This document shows, piece by piece, positions 1 through 8,575 of a DNA stretch of 64,000 nt. The stretch spans positions 1,195,067 through 1,259,066 of the forward strand of contig JADKIU010000002.1 in the NCBI GenBank assembly GCA_016722565.1, in the 5' to 3' direction. Below the pieces are notes generated by a model. It was given only the letters and a program-made list of their open reading frames with translations. It did not search any database and had not been told where the DNA came from. The stretch's first letter is position 1; the number at the start of each line of letters is the position of its first letter. Both the position numbers and the translations under genes were made by a program. This stretch comes from Bacteroidota bacterium. GTDB lineage: Bacteria > Bacteroidota > Bacteroidia > 2-12-FULL-35-15.

Positions 1-1304
1 GTATTTTCTGGCTTCAGAATAGCCGTTTGCAATCGTTTGGCATACCGAATACTATCAGTAATATCTTTATTTTTCTCCTCAACTATTTTATTTTTTTGTT
101 GAATTAAAAGATTTTTTTCTTCCAACTGAATATTTGCTTTTTGCTTTTGCTTGTACCCTTTGAAAATAAAAAAGGCCAATCCCAAAACTAAAAGCAACCC
201 AAAAGTAATTGAGTAGTTAATAATTTTTTGTCGGTTTAAACTCAGATTTTGCAGCTCATTTTGTTGCTTTAAAATTTCGTTCTCTTTCTCTTTCTTCTCG
301 GTATCAAATTTTGTTTGCATTTCAGCAATATTTTCGTTGGTTTCAGCATCATAGACCTCATCTTTCAATGCAATTAATTCATTCTGATATTCAACCACCT
401 TTTTAAAATCACCAATTGCTTGATACCCTTCAATTAAATAAGAATAAATGTAAACCATTAATTGCTTTGCATGAATACGTTCTGCAATTACATGGGCTTT
501 CAATAAATACTCTATTCCTTGTTTATAGTCTTTTGAAACATTATATGCATTACCAATATTGGCTAAGCACATAACAATACTGGAACTATCTTTAAATTCA
601 GAATAAATAGCCAGTGCATTTTTATAATTTTCAACCGCTTCCGGAAACTTTTGCAATTCATTATAAATACTTCCGATATTATTTTGCAAGGTTGCGATTT
701 GCGATTTATTGTTTTCTATTTGATAATACTGTAATGCGGATTGAAAATATTGAATTGATTTCTCATAATCATTTAAATCATAATAAATAGAACCCATACC
801 AACTTCAGCTACAGCAATTTGTTCCTTATCCCCTAATTCTTTTCTCGCATCTAGAGATGCTGATAGATATTTCATCGCCTTCGTATAATTTCGCATGTCG
901 CGATACACATACCCGATATTCCCATTTACGGCAGCAGCACCCGATTTATTTTTTAGAGAATCGTAGATTTCTGCTGCTTTTAGATAATTCTTCAAGGATT
1001 TCTCCCAGTCTGATTTATTTTGAAAACATAATCCTATTTCATTATAGAAATCTGCTTGGTTGGTCAACTTTCTTTTTTTGATAGATATATTTAAACCATT
1101 TTGTCCATAGTCTAAGGCTTTATCATACTGTCCTTTTTGCAAAAGAATTCGAACTAACTTAGAGATATGAACAATATTATCATCTTCTTTGGAAATAGAA
1201 ATAACGTGCTCCAACGAATCTATTTCGGTTTGAGCATAACAAAGAAAGTCCGATAGAAAAAGCAGACAAAAGATTAAGTAATATTTACGGAGGAGCGAAG
1301 TCAT
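1..1304 (-). CDS. TPR protein with SpoIIE-type phosphatase domain expected (3' end outside window)
   Basis: Starts at the ATG at 1302-1304 and runs off the left edge, so about 434 codons are visible. Order seen: a signal peptide ending near CYAQ, a long array of TPR-type repeats (for example NIGYVYRDMRNYTKAMKYL), one membrane segment (SITFGLLLVLGLAFFIF), then a charged coiled-coil linker ending DSIRYAKRLQTAIL. The same linker (DSIRYAQYIQGSIL) directly precedes the PP2C/SpoIIE phosphatase domain of the gene at 17021-18988, so a phosphatase domain is expected just beyond the window edge. In this family periplasmic TPRs sense a signal and the cytoplasmic domain dephosphorylates a partner protein; that role is inferred. 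A histidine kinase C-terminus is the main alternative. Confidence 0.8.
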   Translation of the reverse strand, partial: MTSLLRKYYLIFCLLFLSDFLCYAQTEIDSLEHVISISKEDDNIVHISKLVRILLQKGQYDKALDYGQNGLNISIKKRKLTNQADFYNEIGLCFQNKSDWEKSLKNYLKAAEIYDSLKNKSGAAAVNGNIGYVYRDMRNYTKAMKYLSASLDARKELGDKEQIAVAEVGMGSIYYDLNDYEKSIQYFQSALQYYQIENNKSQIATLQNNIGSIYNELQKFPEAVENYKNALAIYSEFKDSSSIVMCLANIGNAYNVSKDYKQGIEYLLKAHVIAERIHAKQLMVYIYSYLIEGYQAIGDFKKVVEYQNELIALKDEVYDAETNENIAEMQTKFDTEKKEKENEILKQQNELQNLSLNRQKIINYSITFGLLLVLGLAFFIFKGYKQKQKANIQLEEKNLLIQQKNKIVEEKNKDITDSIRYAKRLQTAILKPEN

Positions 1305-1314
1305 AAATAAAAAT

Positions 1315-1340
1315 AACCGGACGATCAAAACCGTCCGGTT
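1315..1340 (-). terminator. Rho-independent terminator of the 1359-1862 gene
   Basis: Perfect 9-bp arms AACCGGACG (1315-1323) and CGTCCGGTT (1332-1340) around an 8-nt loop. On the minus strand the stem is followed by ATTTTTATTTAT. It sits between the stop of the unknown gene and the start of the phosphatase gene, so the latter needs read-through or its own promoter. Confidence 0.8.
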
Positions 1341-1358
1341 GATTAATCAATAAAAAAC

Positions 1359-1862
1359 TTATTTTTTAAGCTCCAAGCAAACTGCAATATAGGCAGCTGT
1401 TTTAGGATCAATCACTCTTTCAAATGAAACCAAGGAGCCACCTTTACCTTGAACTGCAGCAATAAAGCCTGATTCAGCACAATACAATTGACTGAAGGAT
1501 ATAATTTGTTTTGTGGCTCTGTCTAATAATGTACCACCATCATTTGTTGAATTGATGGTTTGAATCACGCCTCTCTCGAGAAGCTTTACACAATTTGCCA
1601 TGGTTTGTCCGTTCACAGTTACGGTATTATAAGATACTTTAACGCCATCAACCAATCCTATTTCTGCTCCAAAAGGTTGTGCAAAATTAATGTCTGCTCC
1701 TGTTTGACTATCTGTAATCTGACCAGTAACAACGCTTCCAACCGGATTCGTACCTTCATATGAAGTCGTATCTGTTACTTTTGTACTATCATACTCTACT
1801 GTTATGACAGTTTTAACAGGAGTGGTTGAAGAGCCAATCCCTTTTACAATTCCTTTTCCCAT
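1359..1862 (-). CDS. Hypothetical protein, 167 aa
   Basis: Not recognised. The product has no signal peptide and no membrane segment. It is rich in Gly, Thr, Val and Ser, with alternating hydrophobic residues that suggest beta structure (for example KTVITVEYDSTKVTDTTSY). It starts MGKGIVKGIG and ends CLELKK, with four scattered cysteines. It is an isolated transcription unit: an inverted-repeat terminator follows the stop, and a promoter-like pair of boxes lies 40-70 bp upstream. A real gene is supported by the intact frame and these flanking signals; no function can be assigned. Confidence 0.7.
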   Translation of the reverse strand: MGKGIVKGIGSSTTPVKTVITVEYDSTKVTDTTSYEGTNPVGSVVTGQITDSQTGADINFAQPFGAEIGLVDGVKVSYNTVTVNGQTMANCVKLLERGVIQTINSTNDGGTLLDRATKQIISFSQLYCAESGFIAAVQGKGGSLVSFERVIDPKTAAYIAVCLELKK

Positions 1863-1902
1863 AATTTTAGATTTTAAGTAAGATTTATATGATTAGTTAG
1901 GG

Positions 1903-1932
1903 TAAATATAGTAATCGTATTGTAAAATCAAA
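1903..1932 (-). promoter_or_regulatory. Candidate Bacteroidota promoter for the 1359-1862 gene
   Basis: On the minus strand TTTG (1929-1932) is followed after 18 bp by TATATTTA (1903-1910), one mismatch from TAnnTTTG. The start codon is about 40 bp downstream. Confidence 0.35.
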
Positions 1933-1961
1933 ATTTTTAAACGTTTAATTTAAAAATAAAA

Positions 1962-1993
1962 AATCCTCCAATCAAGCGAATGAAAGGAGGATT
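1962..1993 (-). terminator. Terminator of purC
   Basis: Arms AATCCTCC (1962-1969) and GGAGGATT (1986-1993) around a 16-nt loop, followed on the minus strand by TTTTTATTTTTAAA. It lies 20 bp downstream of the purC stop. Confidence 0.75.
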
Positions 1994-2013
1994 GAAAGAT
2001 TCAATAGTTCAAA

Positions 2014-2955
2014 TTAGGAGTTCAAAAATGTATTAATATTTGTTTCAACACGATTTACAACATTGGATGCATCGGCTTTTACAAACTTTTCGCCAACAAT
2101 ATTTTCATACAATTCAATATATCTATCTGAAATGGAAGAGATTATAGCTGGCGTCATTTCAGGAACCTGCTGTCCGTCTTTTCCTTGAAATCCATTTTCC
2201 ATCAACCACTCTCTTACAAACTCCTTCGATAATTGCTTTTGAGCTTCGACTTTCTTTTGTCTTTCTTCATAACCTTCCTTATAAAAATAGCGGGAGGAAT
2301 CCGGTGTATGAATTTCATCAATCAAGTATATTACGCCATCTTTTTTACCGAATTCATATTTGGTATCCACCAATATCAATCCCATTTTAGCTGCAATTTC
2401 TGTTCCTCTTTGAAAAACGGCACGGGTATATTTCTCTAGCTGCTCATAATCTTCTTTCGACACAATGCCTTGTTTCAAAATTTCTTCTTTCGAAATATCT
2501 TCATCATGTCCAACTGAAGCTTTTGTAGTTGGAGTAATAATAGGTTCCGGAAATTTATCGTTTTCTTTCATCCCGTCAGGCATCGGAACACCGCATAAAA
2601 TTCTTTTTCCGGCTTTGTATTCACGCCAAGCATGACCAGATAAATATCCACGAATCACCATTTCAACTTTAAATGGCTCACAAAACAAACCAACAGTAAC
2701 CATTGGATCAGGAACTGAAATGACCCAATTTGGCAAAATATCTTCTGTTGCTTTTAAAAATTTTGCGGCAATTTGATTCAACACTTGCCCTTTGTATGGA
2801 ATCCCTTTTGGCAAAACAACATCAAATGCGGAAATGCGATCACTCACCACCATCACCAATTGTTTATTATCGATGTTGTATACATCACGCACTTTTCCTT
2901 TGTAAAAACTTTTTTGTTTCGGAAAATTAAATTTCGTTTCTGTTATTGCTTCCAT
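2014..2955 (-). CDS. purC: Phosphoribosylaminoimidazole-succinocarboxamide synthase (SAICAR synthetase)
   Basis: Catalyses the ATP-dependent condensation of CAIR with L-aspartate in purine biosynthesis (cytosol). The 313-residue length fits the longer PurC type. Visible signatures are YKGKVRDVYN near residue 18 (start of the ATP-binding fold), SDRISAFDVVLP near 38, the substrate-binding stretch EMVIRGYLSGHAWREY near 98-113, and LVDTKYEFG followed by LIDEIHTPDSSRY near 196-222. It sits alone between phoH upstream and the unknown gene downstream, with its own terminator. The ATG start gives a normal N-terminus. Confidence 0.97.
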   Translation of the reverse strand: MEAITETKFNFPKQKSFYKGKVRDVYNIDNKQLVMVVSDRISAFDVVLPKGIPYKGQVLNQIAAKFLKATEDILPNWVISVPDPMVTVGLFCEPFKVEMVIRGYLSGHAWREYKAGKRILCGVPMPDGMKENDKFPEPIITPTTKASVGHDEDISKEEILKQGIVSKEDYEQLEKYTRAVFQRGTEIAAKMGLILVDTKYEFGKKDGVIYLIDEIHTPDSSRYFYKEGYEERQKKVEAQKQLSKEFVREWLMENGFQGKDGQQVPEMTPAIISSISDRYIELYENIVGEKFVKADASNVVNRVETNINTFLNS

Positions 2956-3014
2956 ACCAATTTTAGATTTAAAGATTTTTAGAATTATTTCGTTCTTTTA
3001 TTTGACTACTATTA

Positions 3015-3962
3015 TTATTTCGCATCATACACCTCAACAATTTTCTTTACCAATTTGTGACGAATAACATCTGTTCCATCTAATTCAACAAAAGATACCC
3101 CTTCAATGTTCTTCAACAATCGAATGGCTTGCGGCAAGCCGGAGGGTTGATGTTTTGGTAAATCAATTTGTGTGATGTCACCAGTTATAACAAACTTAGC
3201 AGAAGCCCCCATCCGAGTTAGAAACATTTTCAATTGGCCTTCGGTTGCATTTTGTGCTTCATCTAATATTGCAAACGCATTATCCAAAGTTCTTCCACGC
3301 ATAAACGCTAATGGAGCTATCTGAATCACTCTATTTTCAAGATAATACGTTAGCTTTTCAGGAGCGATCATATCACCTAATGCATCATACAATGGCTGCA
3401 AATAAGGATCTAATTTCTCTTTCAAATCGCCTGGTAAAAATCCTAAATTTTCTCCTGCTTCAACAGCCGGGCGTGTTAATATAATTTTTTTTACTTCTTT
3501 GTTTTTTAACGCGCGAACAGCCAGCGCAACTGCAGTATAGGTTTTACCTGTTCCTGCAGGGCCAACGGCAAAAAGCATATCATTTTTTGTAATTGCATCC
3601 ACCATTTTGCGCTGATTCTCGGTGCGTGCTTTCACAATCAAACCCGAATTCCCAAAAACAATTACATCATCGGCAATTTCTGATTTATCCGAACTTCCGT
3701 TACGTTTTGCTCGACCATTCAATATTTGTTCAATCGCATTCTCTGTCAAATTTCCAAAACGATTATAATAAGCTATCAAAATATTGATAACCATCTCAAA
3801 TTGATTCAACTCCTCCTCTTCCCCTGTTGCCTTTATGGTTTCTCCTCTTGCAACAATTTTCAATTTAGGGAAACGCGTTTTTATCAACTCCAATTTTGAA
3901 TCATTTACACCATATAAATTAACAGGTGCAATGTCTTCAAGTATAATTTTTTTTTCGCTCAC
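3015..3962 (-). CDS. phoH: PhoH family P-loop ATPase
   Basis: A 315-residue PhoH/YbeZ-type protein. The N-terminal ~110 residues form the family's small accessory region; the ATPase follows, with Walker A GPAGTGKTYTA near 134, Walker B AILDEAQNAT near 231 and the sensor-like stretch FVITGDITQIDLP near 256. Members are linked to RNA metabolism and ribosome maturation, but the exact substrate is not settled. The frame opens with GTG at 3960-3962. No in-frame ATG lies just upstream, and the family alignment (SEKKIILEDIAPVNLYG) begins exactly here, so GTG is taken as the start. It is divergent from the SAM hydrolase gene. Confidence 0.95.
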   Translation of the reverse strand: MSEKKIILEDIAPVNLYGVNDSKLELIKTRFPKLKIVARGETIKATGEEEELNQFEMVINILIAYYNRFGNLTENAIEQILNGRAKRNGSSDKSEIADDVIVFGNSGLIVKARTENQRKMVDAITKNDMLFAVGPAGTGKTYTAVALAVRALKNKEVKKIILTRPAVEAGENLGFLPGDLKEKLDPYLQPLYDALGDMIAPEKLTYYLENRVIQIAPLAFMRGRTLDNAFAILDEAQNATEGQLKMFLTRMGASAKFVITGDITQIDLPKHQPSGLPQAIRLLKNIEGVSFVELDGTDVIRHKLVKKIVEVYDAK

Positions 3963-4019
3963 GCAATTAATCGAATTAAATAAAAATTTATTTTTTTAAC
4001 AGAAAGCACGAAAATAACA

Positions 4020-4027
4020 TATTTTTG
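4020..4027 (+). promoter_or_regulatory. Candidate -7 box of the 4078-4836 gene
   Basis: TATTTTTG is a perfect TAnnTTTG match 50 bp before the ATG. The -33 region only has TTTA at 3995-3998, so support is partial. Confidence 0.4.
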
Positions 4028-4077
4028 TGTATTCATCAGGGGAAACAGAAACCGAAAAAACCACAATTTACTAACAA

Positions 4078-4836
4078 ATGGCAATCATCACTCTTACTAC
4101 TGATTTAGGATTGAAAGACCATTATGTTGGCTCAATAAAAGGCTCTATTCTCAGCAGGGTTCCCAACGTTACGATTGTAGATATTTCACACCAAATACCA
4201 ACGTATAATATCCAGGATGCGGCATACATCGTTAAAAATGCCTATCCCAGCTTTCCAAAAGGCAGCATTCATATTATTGGCATCAAAGCAGAGCAAAACA
4301 GCCAATCTTCTCATGTGATTGTTTTTTCTGATGGACATTATTTTGTGAGTGCCGACAATGGTATCTTTTCATTCTTGGATAGCCCCATCGAAAAAATAAT
4401 TGAACTCCCTTCCACCATCTCTACCTTTCCTACTAGAGATGTGTTTGCCGTTGTTGCAAGTGCCATGGCCAATGGAAGTCAAATGGAAGAATTGGGTAAA
4501 CCAAAAGAAAACCTATTGGAACGTATGCCTTTCCGAGCGGCCTCTATGGGTGACATGATTCGAGGAACCGTTGAATACATTGATTCCTATGGAAATGTAA
4601 TGTGCAATATCACACAAAATTTGTTCAACCAAGTTGGAAAAGGCAGAGAATTCGAAATTGAATTTGCCAGATACAAAATAAGTAAAATCAGTCAGACCTA
4701 CAATGATGTTCCTGAAGGGGAAATTTTAGCTCTTTTTAATTCTGCCAGCCAATTAGAAATTGCAATGAATAGCGACAGAGCAAATAGCATGCTGAATTTA
4801 AAATTAAACGACTCTATAACCATCCGATTTCAATGA
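4078..4836 (+). CDS. SAM hydrolase / SAM hydroxide adenosyltransferase family protein (DUF62)
   Basis: The 252-residue product matches the SAM_adeno_trans (DUF62) family, which splits S-adenosylmethionine into adenosine and methionine using an activated water. Hallmarks seen: TLTTDLGLKDHYVGSIKG at the N-terminus with the conserved Asp/Lys/Asp, VDISHQIP near 38, SADNGIFSFL near 93, and TRDVFAVVASAMANG near 120, followed by a C-terminal barrel-like domain with YGNVMCNIT. Its stop overlaps the next start (ATGA), so the two genes are translationally coupled. The enzymatic role is from the family; the physiological use of SAM hydrolysis here is unknown. Confidence 0.9.
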   Translation: MAIITLTTDLGLKDHYVGSIKGSILSRVPNVTIVDISHQIPTYNIQDAAYIVKNAYPSFPKGSIHIIGIKAEQNSQSSHVIVFSDGHYFVSADNGIFSFLDSPIEKIIELPSTISTFPTRDVFAVVASAMANGSQMEELGKPKENLLERMPFRAASMGDMIRGTVEYIDSYGNVMCNITQNLFNQVGKGREFEIEFARYKISKISQTYNDVPEGEILALFNSASQLEIAMNSDRANSMLNLKLNDSITIRFQ

Positions 4837-5129
4837 TTATCCGTATCGTAAAAATGACTTTTCAACCCGAAAAGACAACTGAATTTCAAATGATTTTTGA
4901 GGAGTCAAAACAACTCATCCGCAACATGAATGGATGTTCTCATTTGGAATTATTAAATGACATAAACGAGCCGAATATATTTTTCACCTATAGTTACTGG
5001 GATTCAGAAACAGATTTGAATAATTATCGCAACTCCGATGTGTTCGCGAATGTTTGGGCAAAAACAAAAATTTTGTTCTGCGCTAAACCTGAAGATAATG
5101 TTCTCATGATTATCGCTTCCTGCATTTAG
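4833..5129 (+). CDS. Antibiotic biosynthesis monooxygenase (ABM)-like small protein
   Basis: A 98-residue ferredoxin-like ABM-fold protein: MIIRIVKMTFQPEKTTEFQM, then GCSHLELLND and the family stretch IFFTYSYWDSETDLNNYRNS with a trailing VWAKTKILF. Homologues are cofactor-free quinol monooxygenase-like or dimeric oxidoreductase-like proteins; the substrate is unknown. It overlaps the SAM hydrolase stop by 4 bp. The 3' end overlaps the convergent uup gene by 126 bp, and the final residues (DNVLMIIASCI) do not look like the usual family ending, suggesting that the C-terminus was altered when the two genes came to overlap. Confidence 0.82.
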   Translation: MIIRIVKMTFQPEKTTEFQMIFEESKQLIRNMNGCSHLELLNDINEPNIFFTYSYWDSETDLNNYRNSDVFANVWAKTKILFCAKPEDNVLMIIASCI

Positions 5130-6923
5130 CAAAGCTGTGATTTTTGCTTTTTCTTCTTCCAGATTAGCAATCTCTTTCTCCAACTGATCGTACTCCAATT
5201 TTTCTTTAAAACTCAATTTTTTTTTGGGTGTCGAAGGTTCAGCCGCTTTAGTCACTTCCACCTTCACCTCTTCCACTTTTTTTTCAGCAATAGTAGATTG
5301 CTCTAACTTATTTGCAGCTTTATCCTCCCCTTCTTTTTTATCTCTATACTCTGTGTAATTTCCCGGAAAATCTCGTAAAACACCTGCCCCTTCAAAAACA
5401 AATAAGTGATCCACCATTTTATCCATAAAATAACGATCATGGGTAACAATCAATACACAACCTTGAAAGTTGGTTAAAAAATCTTCCAAAACACTTAAGG
5501 TCACAATATCCAAATCGTTCGTTGGCTCATCGAGAATTAAAAAATTTGGATTTTTTATCAGGATTGTCATTAAATACAAGCGTCTGCGTTCACCTCCGCT
5601 TAATTTAGAAACCATACTGTATTGCACATCAGGAGGGAATAAAAATTTCGTCAATAATCCGGAAGCAGAAAGTTTAGACCCATCTGCCAAAGGAATAAAT
5701 TCGGCAATGTCTTTTACAACTTCAATAACACGTTTATCATCTTTTAGCTTCAAACCCTCTTGAGAATAATAGCCAAAAATCATGGTTTCTCCGGTTTGAA
5801 TTTCACCTGAATCGGCTTTTTCAAGACCCATAATCATATTTAAAAAAGTAGATTTTCCTACTCCATTTTTCCCGATAACTCCAATCTTTTCTCCTTTTTT
5901 AAAGATGTATGAAAAATCGTTGACAATTTTTGTTGCTCCAAATGCTTTCTTAATATTTTTAAATTCCAGAATCTTTCCACCAATCCTGCTCATCTTCACA
6001 CCCAGCTCCAGCTTCGTTTCTACTTTCCCACTAAATGCTTTATCTTTTGTATCCTCAAAGGCATTCAAGCGCGATTTTGATTTTGTACCACGCGCTTTTG
6101 GCATTTTTCTCACCCACTCCAATTCCCGTCTGAATAAATTTTTCGCTTTATCAATTTCACTACTTTCCATTGCTTCGCGCTCCGCCTTTTTCTCAACGTA
6201 ATATTGAAAATCGCCACGATAATGATGTAATTTACCGTCTTCGATTTCAATTATTTCGTTACAGATACGATCCAAAAAATAACGATCATGGGTTACCAGC
6301 AACAATGTCATGTCTTTTGAAACCAGATAATTTTCCAACCATTCAATCATCTCCACATCCAAGTGATTGGTGGGCTCATCCAGAATTAATAAATGAGGTT
6401 CATCAATTAAAACTTTAGCCAAAGCCACCCGTTTTTTTTGTCCACCGGATAATGTTCCAATTTGTTTATCTAAAAAAGCAATTTTCAAACGTTGCAAAAC
6501 CTCTTGCACTTTCGCTTCAAATCCCCATGCTTCCAACTTATCCATCTGTGCGGTACAAGTTTCTAATTGAGCAGATGTTTCATCATTATATTCTTTTTCA
6601 AACGCATGCAACGCATCCTCATAAGCTCTTACCGCATTCAACATTGGGTTATCCGATTTATAAATAGCTTCAATCACCGTATCATTTTCATTTAATGCCG
6701 GATTTTGATCCAAATAAGTAACGATGATATCTTTTCGGAAAGTAACTGTTCCTTCATCGGCAATCTCCTTTCCTGTAAGGACTTTCAGCAAAGTAGATTT
6801 CCCCGCACCATTTTTTGCAATCAATGCAATGCGATCGCCTTGATTTAAACCAAAACTAATTTTATTAAATAACACTTTTGTTCCAAACGATTTTGAAACT
6901 GCTTCAACTGATAAATAATTCAC
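5004..6923 (-). CDS. uup: ABC-F family ATPase (Uup-type)
   Basis: Soluble protein with two ATP-binding cassettes, 639 residues. Cassette 1: Walker A AKNGAGKSTLL near 36, signature LSGGQKKRVALAK, Walker B LLILDEPTNHLD. Cassette 2: GKNGVGKSTFL, LSGGERRRLYL, FLILDEPTNDLD. Between them is the ABC-F linker rich in Arg and Lys. After a Glu/Lys/Val-rich spacer comes a Uup-type coiled-coil domain (KKKLSFKEKLEYDQLEKEIA). Family members act on ribosomes or nucleic-acid intermediates rather than in transport. The start is GTG at 6921-6923, matching the family N-terminus NYLSVE. The coiled-coil domain breaks off after about 35 residues and the last ~30 residues are unrelated, in the region that overlaps the ABM gene. 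Confidence 0.92.
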   Translation of the reverse strand: MNYLSVEAVSKSFGTKVLFNKISFGLNQGDRIALIAKNGAGKSTLLKVLTGKEIADEGTVTFRKDIIVTYLDQNPALNENDTVIEAIYKSDNPMLNAVRAYEDALHAFEKEYNDETSAQLETCTAQMDKLEAWGFEAKVQEVLQRLKIAFLDKQIGTLSGGQKKRVALAKVLIDEPHLLILDEPTNHLDVEMIEWLENYLVSKDMTLLLVTHDRYFLDRICNEIIEIEDGKLHHYRGDFQYYVEKKAEREAMESSEIDKAKNLFRRELEWVRKMPKARGTKSKSRLNAFEDTKDKAFSGKVETKLELGVKMSRIGGKILEFKNIKKAFGATKIVNDFSYIFKKGEKIGVIGKNGVGKSTFLNMIMGLEKADSGEIQTGETMIFGYYSQEGLKLKDDKRVIEVVKDIAEFIPLADGSKLSASGLLTKFLFPPDVQYSMVSKLSGGERRRLYLMTILIKNPNFLILDEPTNDLDIVTLSVLEDFLTNFQGCVLIVTHDRYFMDKMVDHLFVFEGAGVLRDFPGNYTEYRDKKEGEDKAANKLEQSTIAEKKVEEVKVEVTKAAEPSTPKKKLSFKEKLEYDQLEKEIANLEEEKAKITALLNAGSDNHENIIFRFSAEQNFCFCPNIREHIGVAIIIQICF

Positions 6924-6966
6924 AATAGAACACCTAATTAAATTCTAAATTTATTTTTAGAAGGCG

Positions 6967-6974
6967 CAAAGGTA
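6967..6974 (-). promoter_or_regulatory. Candidate -7 box of uup
   Basis: On the minus strand TACCTTTG is a perfect TAnnTTTG match 44 bp before the GTG start. No clear -33 TTTG was found at the right distance. Confidence 0.45.
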
Positions 6975-7018
6975 AGTAAAATAAAGCTTTATAAACGAGG
7001 AGATGACTGAATCAGAAA

Positions 7019-7717
7019 TTACTCTTTTTCTTTTTCAATATAGGTATAACTCACATTCACTGGTGGCGACTGTTCTTCATCAGCTAATATCTGATTGTCG
7101 CCACTCACATCAATCAATTCATTTTCTGCATCATCACCAAAATCATATTTGCGGGGAGGTGGGCCTTCTTTTCTAAAGTTATAAGCCGTAATTAATCCAG
7201 CCAAGGAGCCCAACATGTGAGACTCCCATGAAATTCCTTTTTGAAAAGGCAATACTCCCCAAATCGCACCGCCATAGAGAAACGTAACAAATAAGGACAA
7301 TGCCATTAAACGGGTGTCTTTTCTGAAAATACCGCTAAAAAACAAAAAGGTAATAAAACCATAAATAATTCCACTTGCGCCAACATGGTAACCATCACCA
7401 CCTGCCGCCCATACCCAAACACCGGTCATGAGATACACCCAAAAAAACACGTTAAAAGCAATGGATCTGTAAAAATAAAAGATGATTGGGCCAAGCACCA
7501 TCAGCGGAAATGTATTCGAAATTAAATGTGGTACATCTCCATGCAACAAAGGTGCAGTAAAAATGCCAATTAAACCACTCACCTTCCTGGGGTATAAACC
7601 ATACCAGGATAGGTTGACCTGTTCAAGAATTTCAAACAATTTTACCCCCCAAAGAATGGTTACAAAAAGTGTAGGATATAATACACTGAAAAATAATTTT
7701 GAGGTAGTATTTCGCAT
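7019..7717 (-). CDS. Rhomboid family intramembrane serine protease
   Basis: About 232 residues from the ATG at 7715-7717 (MRNTTSKLFFSVLYP). The frame is open further upstream, but that extension would overlap the divergent gene's promoter and adds a non-conserved leader. Six hydrophobic segments are visible. The catalytic Ser lies in YHVGASGIIYGF and the catalytic His in SWESHMLGSLAG on the last helix, and an Asn/His pair occurs in HGDVPHLISNTFP, all as expected for rhomboids that cleave membrane proteins within the bilayer. The C-terminal ~60 residues are an acidic, Pro-rich soluble tail. Substrate unknown. Confidence 0.93.
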   Translation of the reverse strand: MRNTTSKLFFSVLYPTLFVTILWGVKLFEILEQVNLSWYGLYPRKVSGLIGIFTAPLLHGDVPHLISNTFPLMVLGPIIFYFYRSIAFNVFFWVYLMTGVWVWAAGGDGYHVGASGIIYGFITFLFFSGIFRKDTRLMALSLFVTFLYGGAIWGVLPFQKGISWESHMLGSLAGLITAYNFRKEGPPPRKYDFGDDAENELIDVSGDNQILADEEQSPPVNVSYTYIEKEKE

Positions 7718-7787
7718 AATTGTAAATATAATGGATTTTCGAGTGTCAATGTTTATACCAAAAGTAAAAAACGCCAAAAAGACAGGA

Positions 7788-7818
7788 TTTGTTTTTGAGG
7801 TACAAATATTTATATTTG
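7788..7818 (+). promoter_or_regulatory. Strong Bacteroidota promoter of the 7831 gene
   Basis: TTTG (7788-7791), a 19-bp spacer and TATATTTG (7811-7818) match the phylum consensus exactly. The expected transcription start near 7824 leaves a leader of under 10 nt before the ATG at 7831, with no Shine-Dalgarno site. Confidence 0.7.
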
Positions 7819-7830
7819 TCATGTACACAA

Positions 7831-8361
7831 ATGAAAAAGATCACAGTATTTTCTCTTTTAGCAATTTTTTTATTCAACTATGTTGGATACTATATTGTAT
7901 TCAAAACCACTCAAGCCGAAATCAGAAAAGAAATAAAAACTAAGATTAAACTTGGTGTTCCAGAAAACGAGTTAACGGTTATTGAATTCAGTAAAAATGA
8001 TTTCCAAAATATTTCTTGGGTAAAAGAGAACAAAGAATTTTACTACAAGAACCAACTATTCGATATTGTAAAAAAGGAAGAAACGTTAACAGGCATTCTT
8101 CTTTATTGCATTGACGATAAGCAGGAACATGAGCTCTTTGCAGCTTTAGATGACCACATCAATCAACTTATATCCACGAATCCTCAAAAAAGCAATACTC
8201 CTTCAAAAAAATTGATTGATCATGTTGTAAAAATTTATTTTTCGACCAACTATTCTTACGCGCACACAATTACATTTCATTTATTGTCTTTCCCTTCCGT
8301 ATCGAGTACTTACTCGTCATTATCTCCTGAAATAAAATCTCCACCACCACGATTCTGTTAA
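7831..8361 (+). CDS. Hypothetical exported or membrane-anchored protein, 176 aa
   Basis: Start chosen at the ATG of MKKITVFSLLAIFLFNYVGY, an evident signal peptide or anchor; the frame upstream contains the promoter. The body is hydrophilic (EIRKEIKTKIKLGVPENELTVIEFS) and the C-terminus is Ser- and Pro-rich, ending EIKSPPPRFC. No family recognised with certainty. The next gene on this strand encodes a TonB-dependent receptor, reached through a hairpin that looks like a terminator, so a shared role in substrate uptake is possible but only inferred. Confidence 0.75.
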   Translation: MKKITVFSLLAIFLFNYVGYYIVFKTTQAEIRKEIKTKIKLGVPENELTVIEFSKNDFQNISWVKENKEFYYKNQLFDIVKKEETLTGILLYCIDDKQEHELFAALDDHINQLISTNPQKSNTPSKKLIDHVVKIYFSTNYSYAHTITFHLLSFPSVSSTYSSLSPEIKSPPPRFC

Positions 8362-8508
8362 TCCTCTTGAATCAGAAAAAAATTGTTGTTTAGTTGTTTT
8401 CACATCATTTACGAATTGTGAAATAATTCTTTATTGCTTTTTGATTCATGCTGTATGGATCCCAAACAAAGTTTGTAGCTAATCTTTGTGTATGGAACTA
8501 TATAGAGC

Positions 8509-8548
8509 AATCTGCGTTCTGCAGATCTGCTGAGCGCAGATTTTTTTT
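8509..8548 (+). terminator. Terminator or attenuator in front of the TonB receptor gene
   Basis: AATCTGCG (8509-8516) pairs with CGCAGATT (8535-8542), followed by a run of eight T's. The loop has an inner CTGCAG/CTGC repeat able to form an alternative pairing. It ends 28 bp before the receptor ATG, and no promoter-like box lies between the hairpin and that ATG. Confidence 0.65.
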
Positions 8549-8575
8549 CACATTCAACCACATTATAAAACAACT

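Noticed and set aside
7482..7943. Plus-strand open frame of 153 codons across the rhomboid gene start.
   Set aside because: It is antisense to a clear rhomboid protease and shares no family features.
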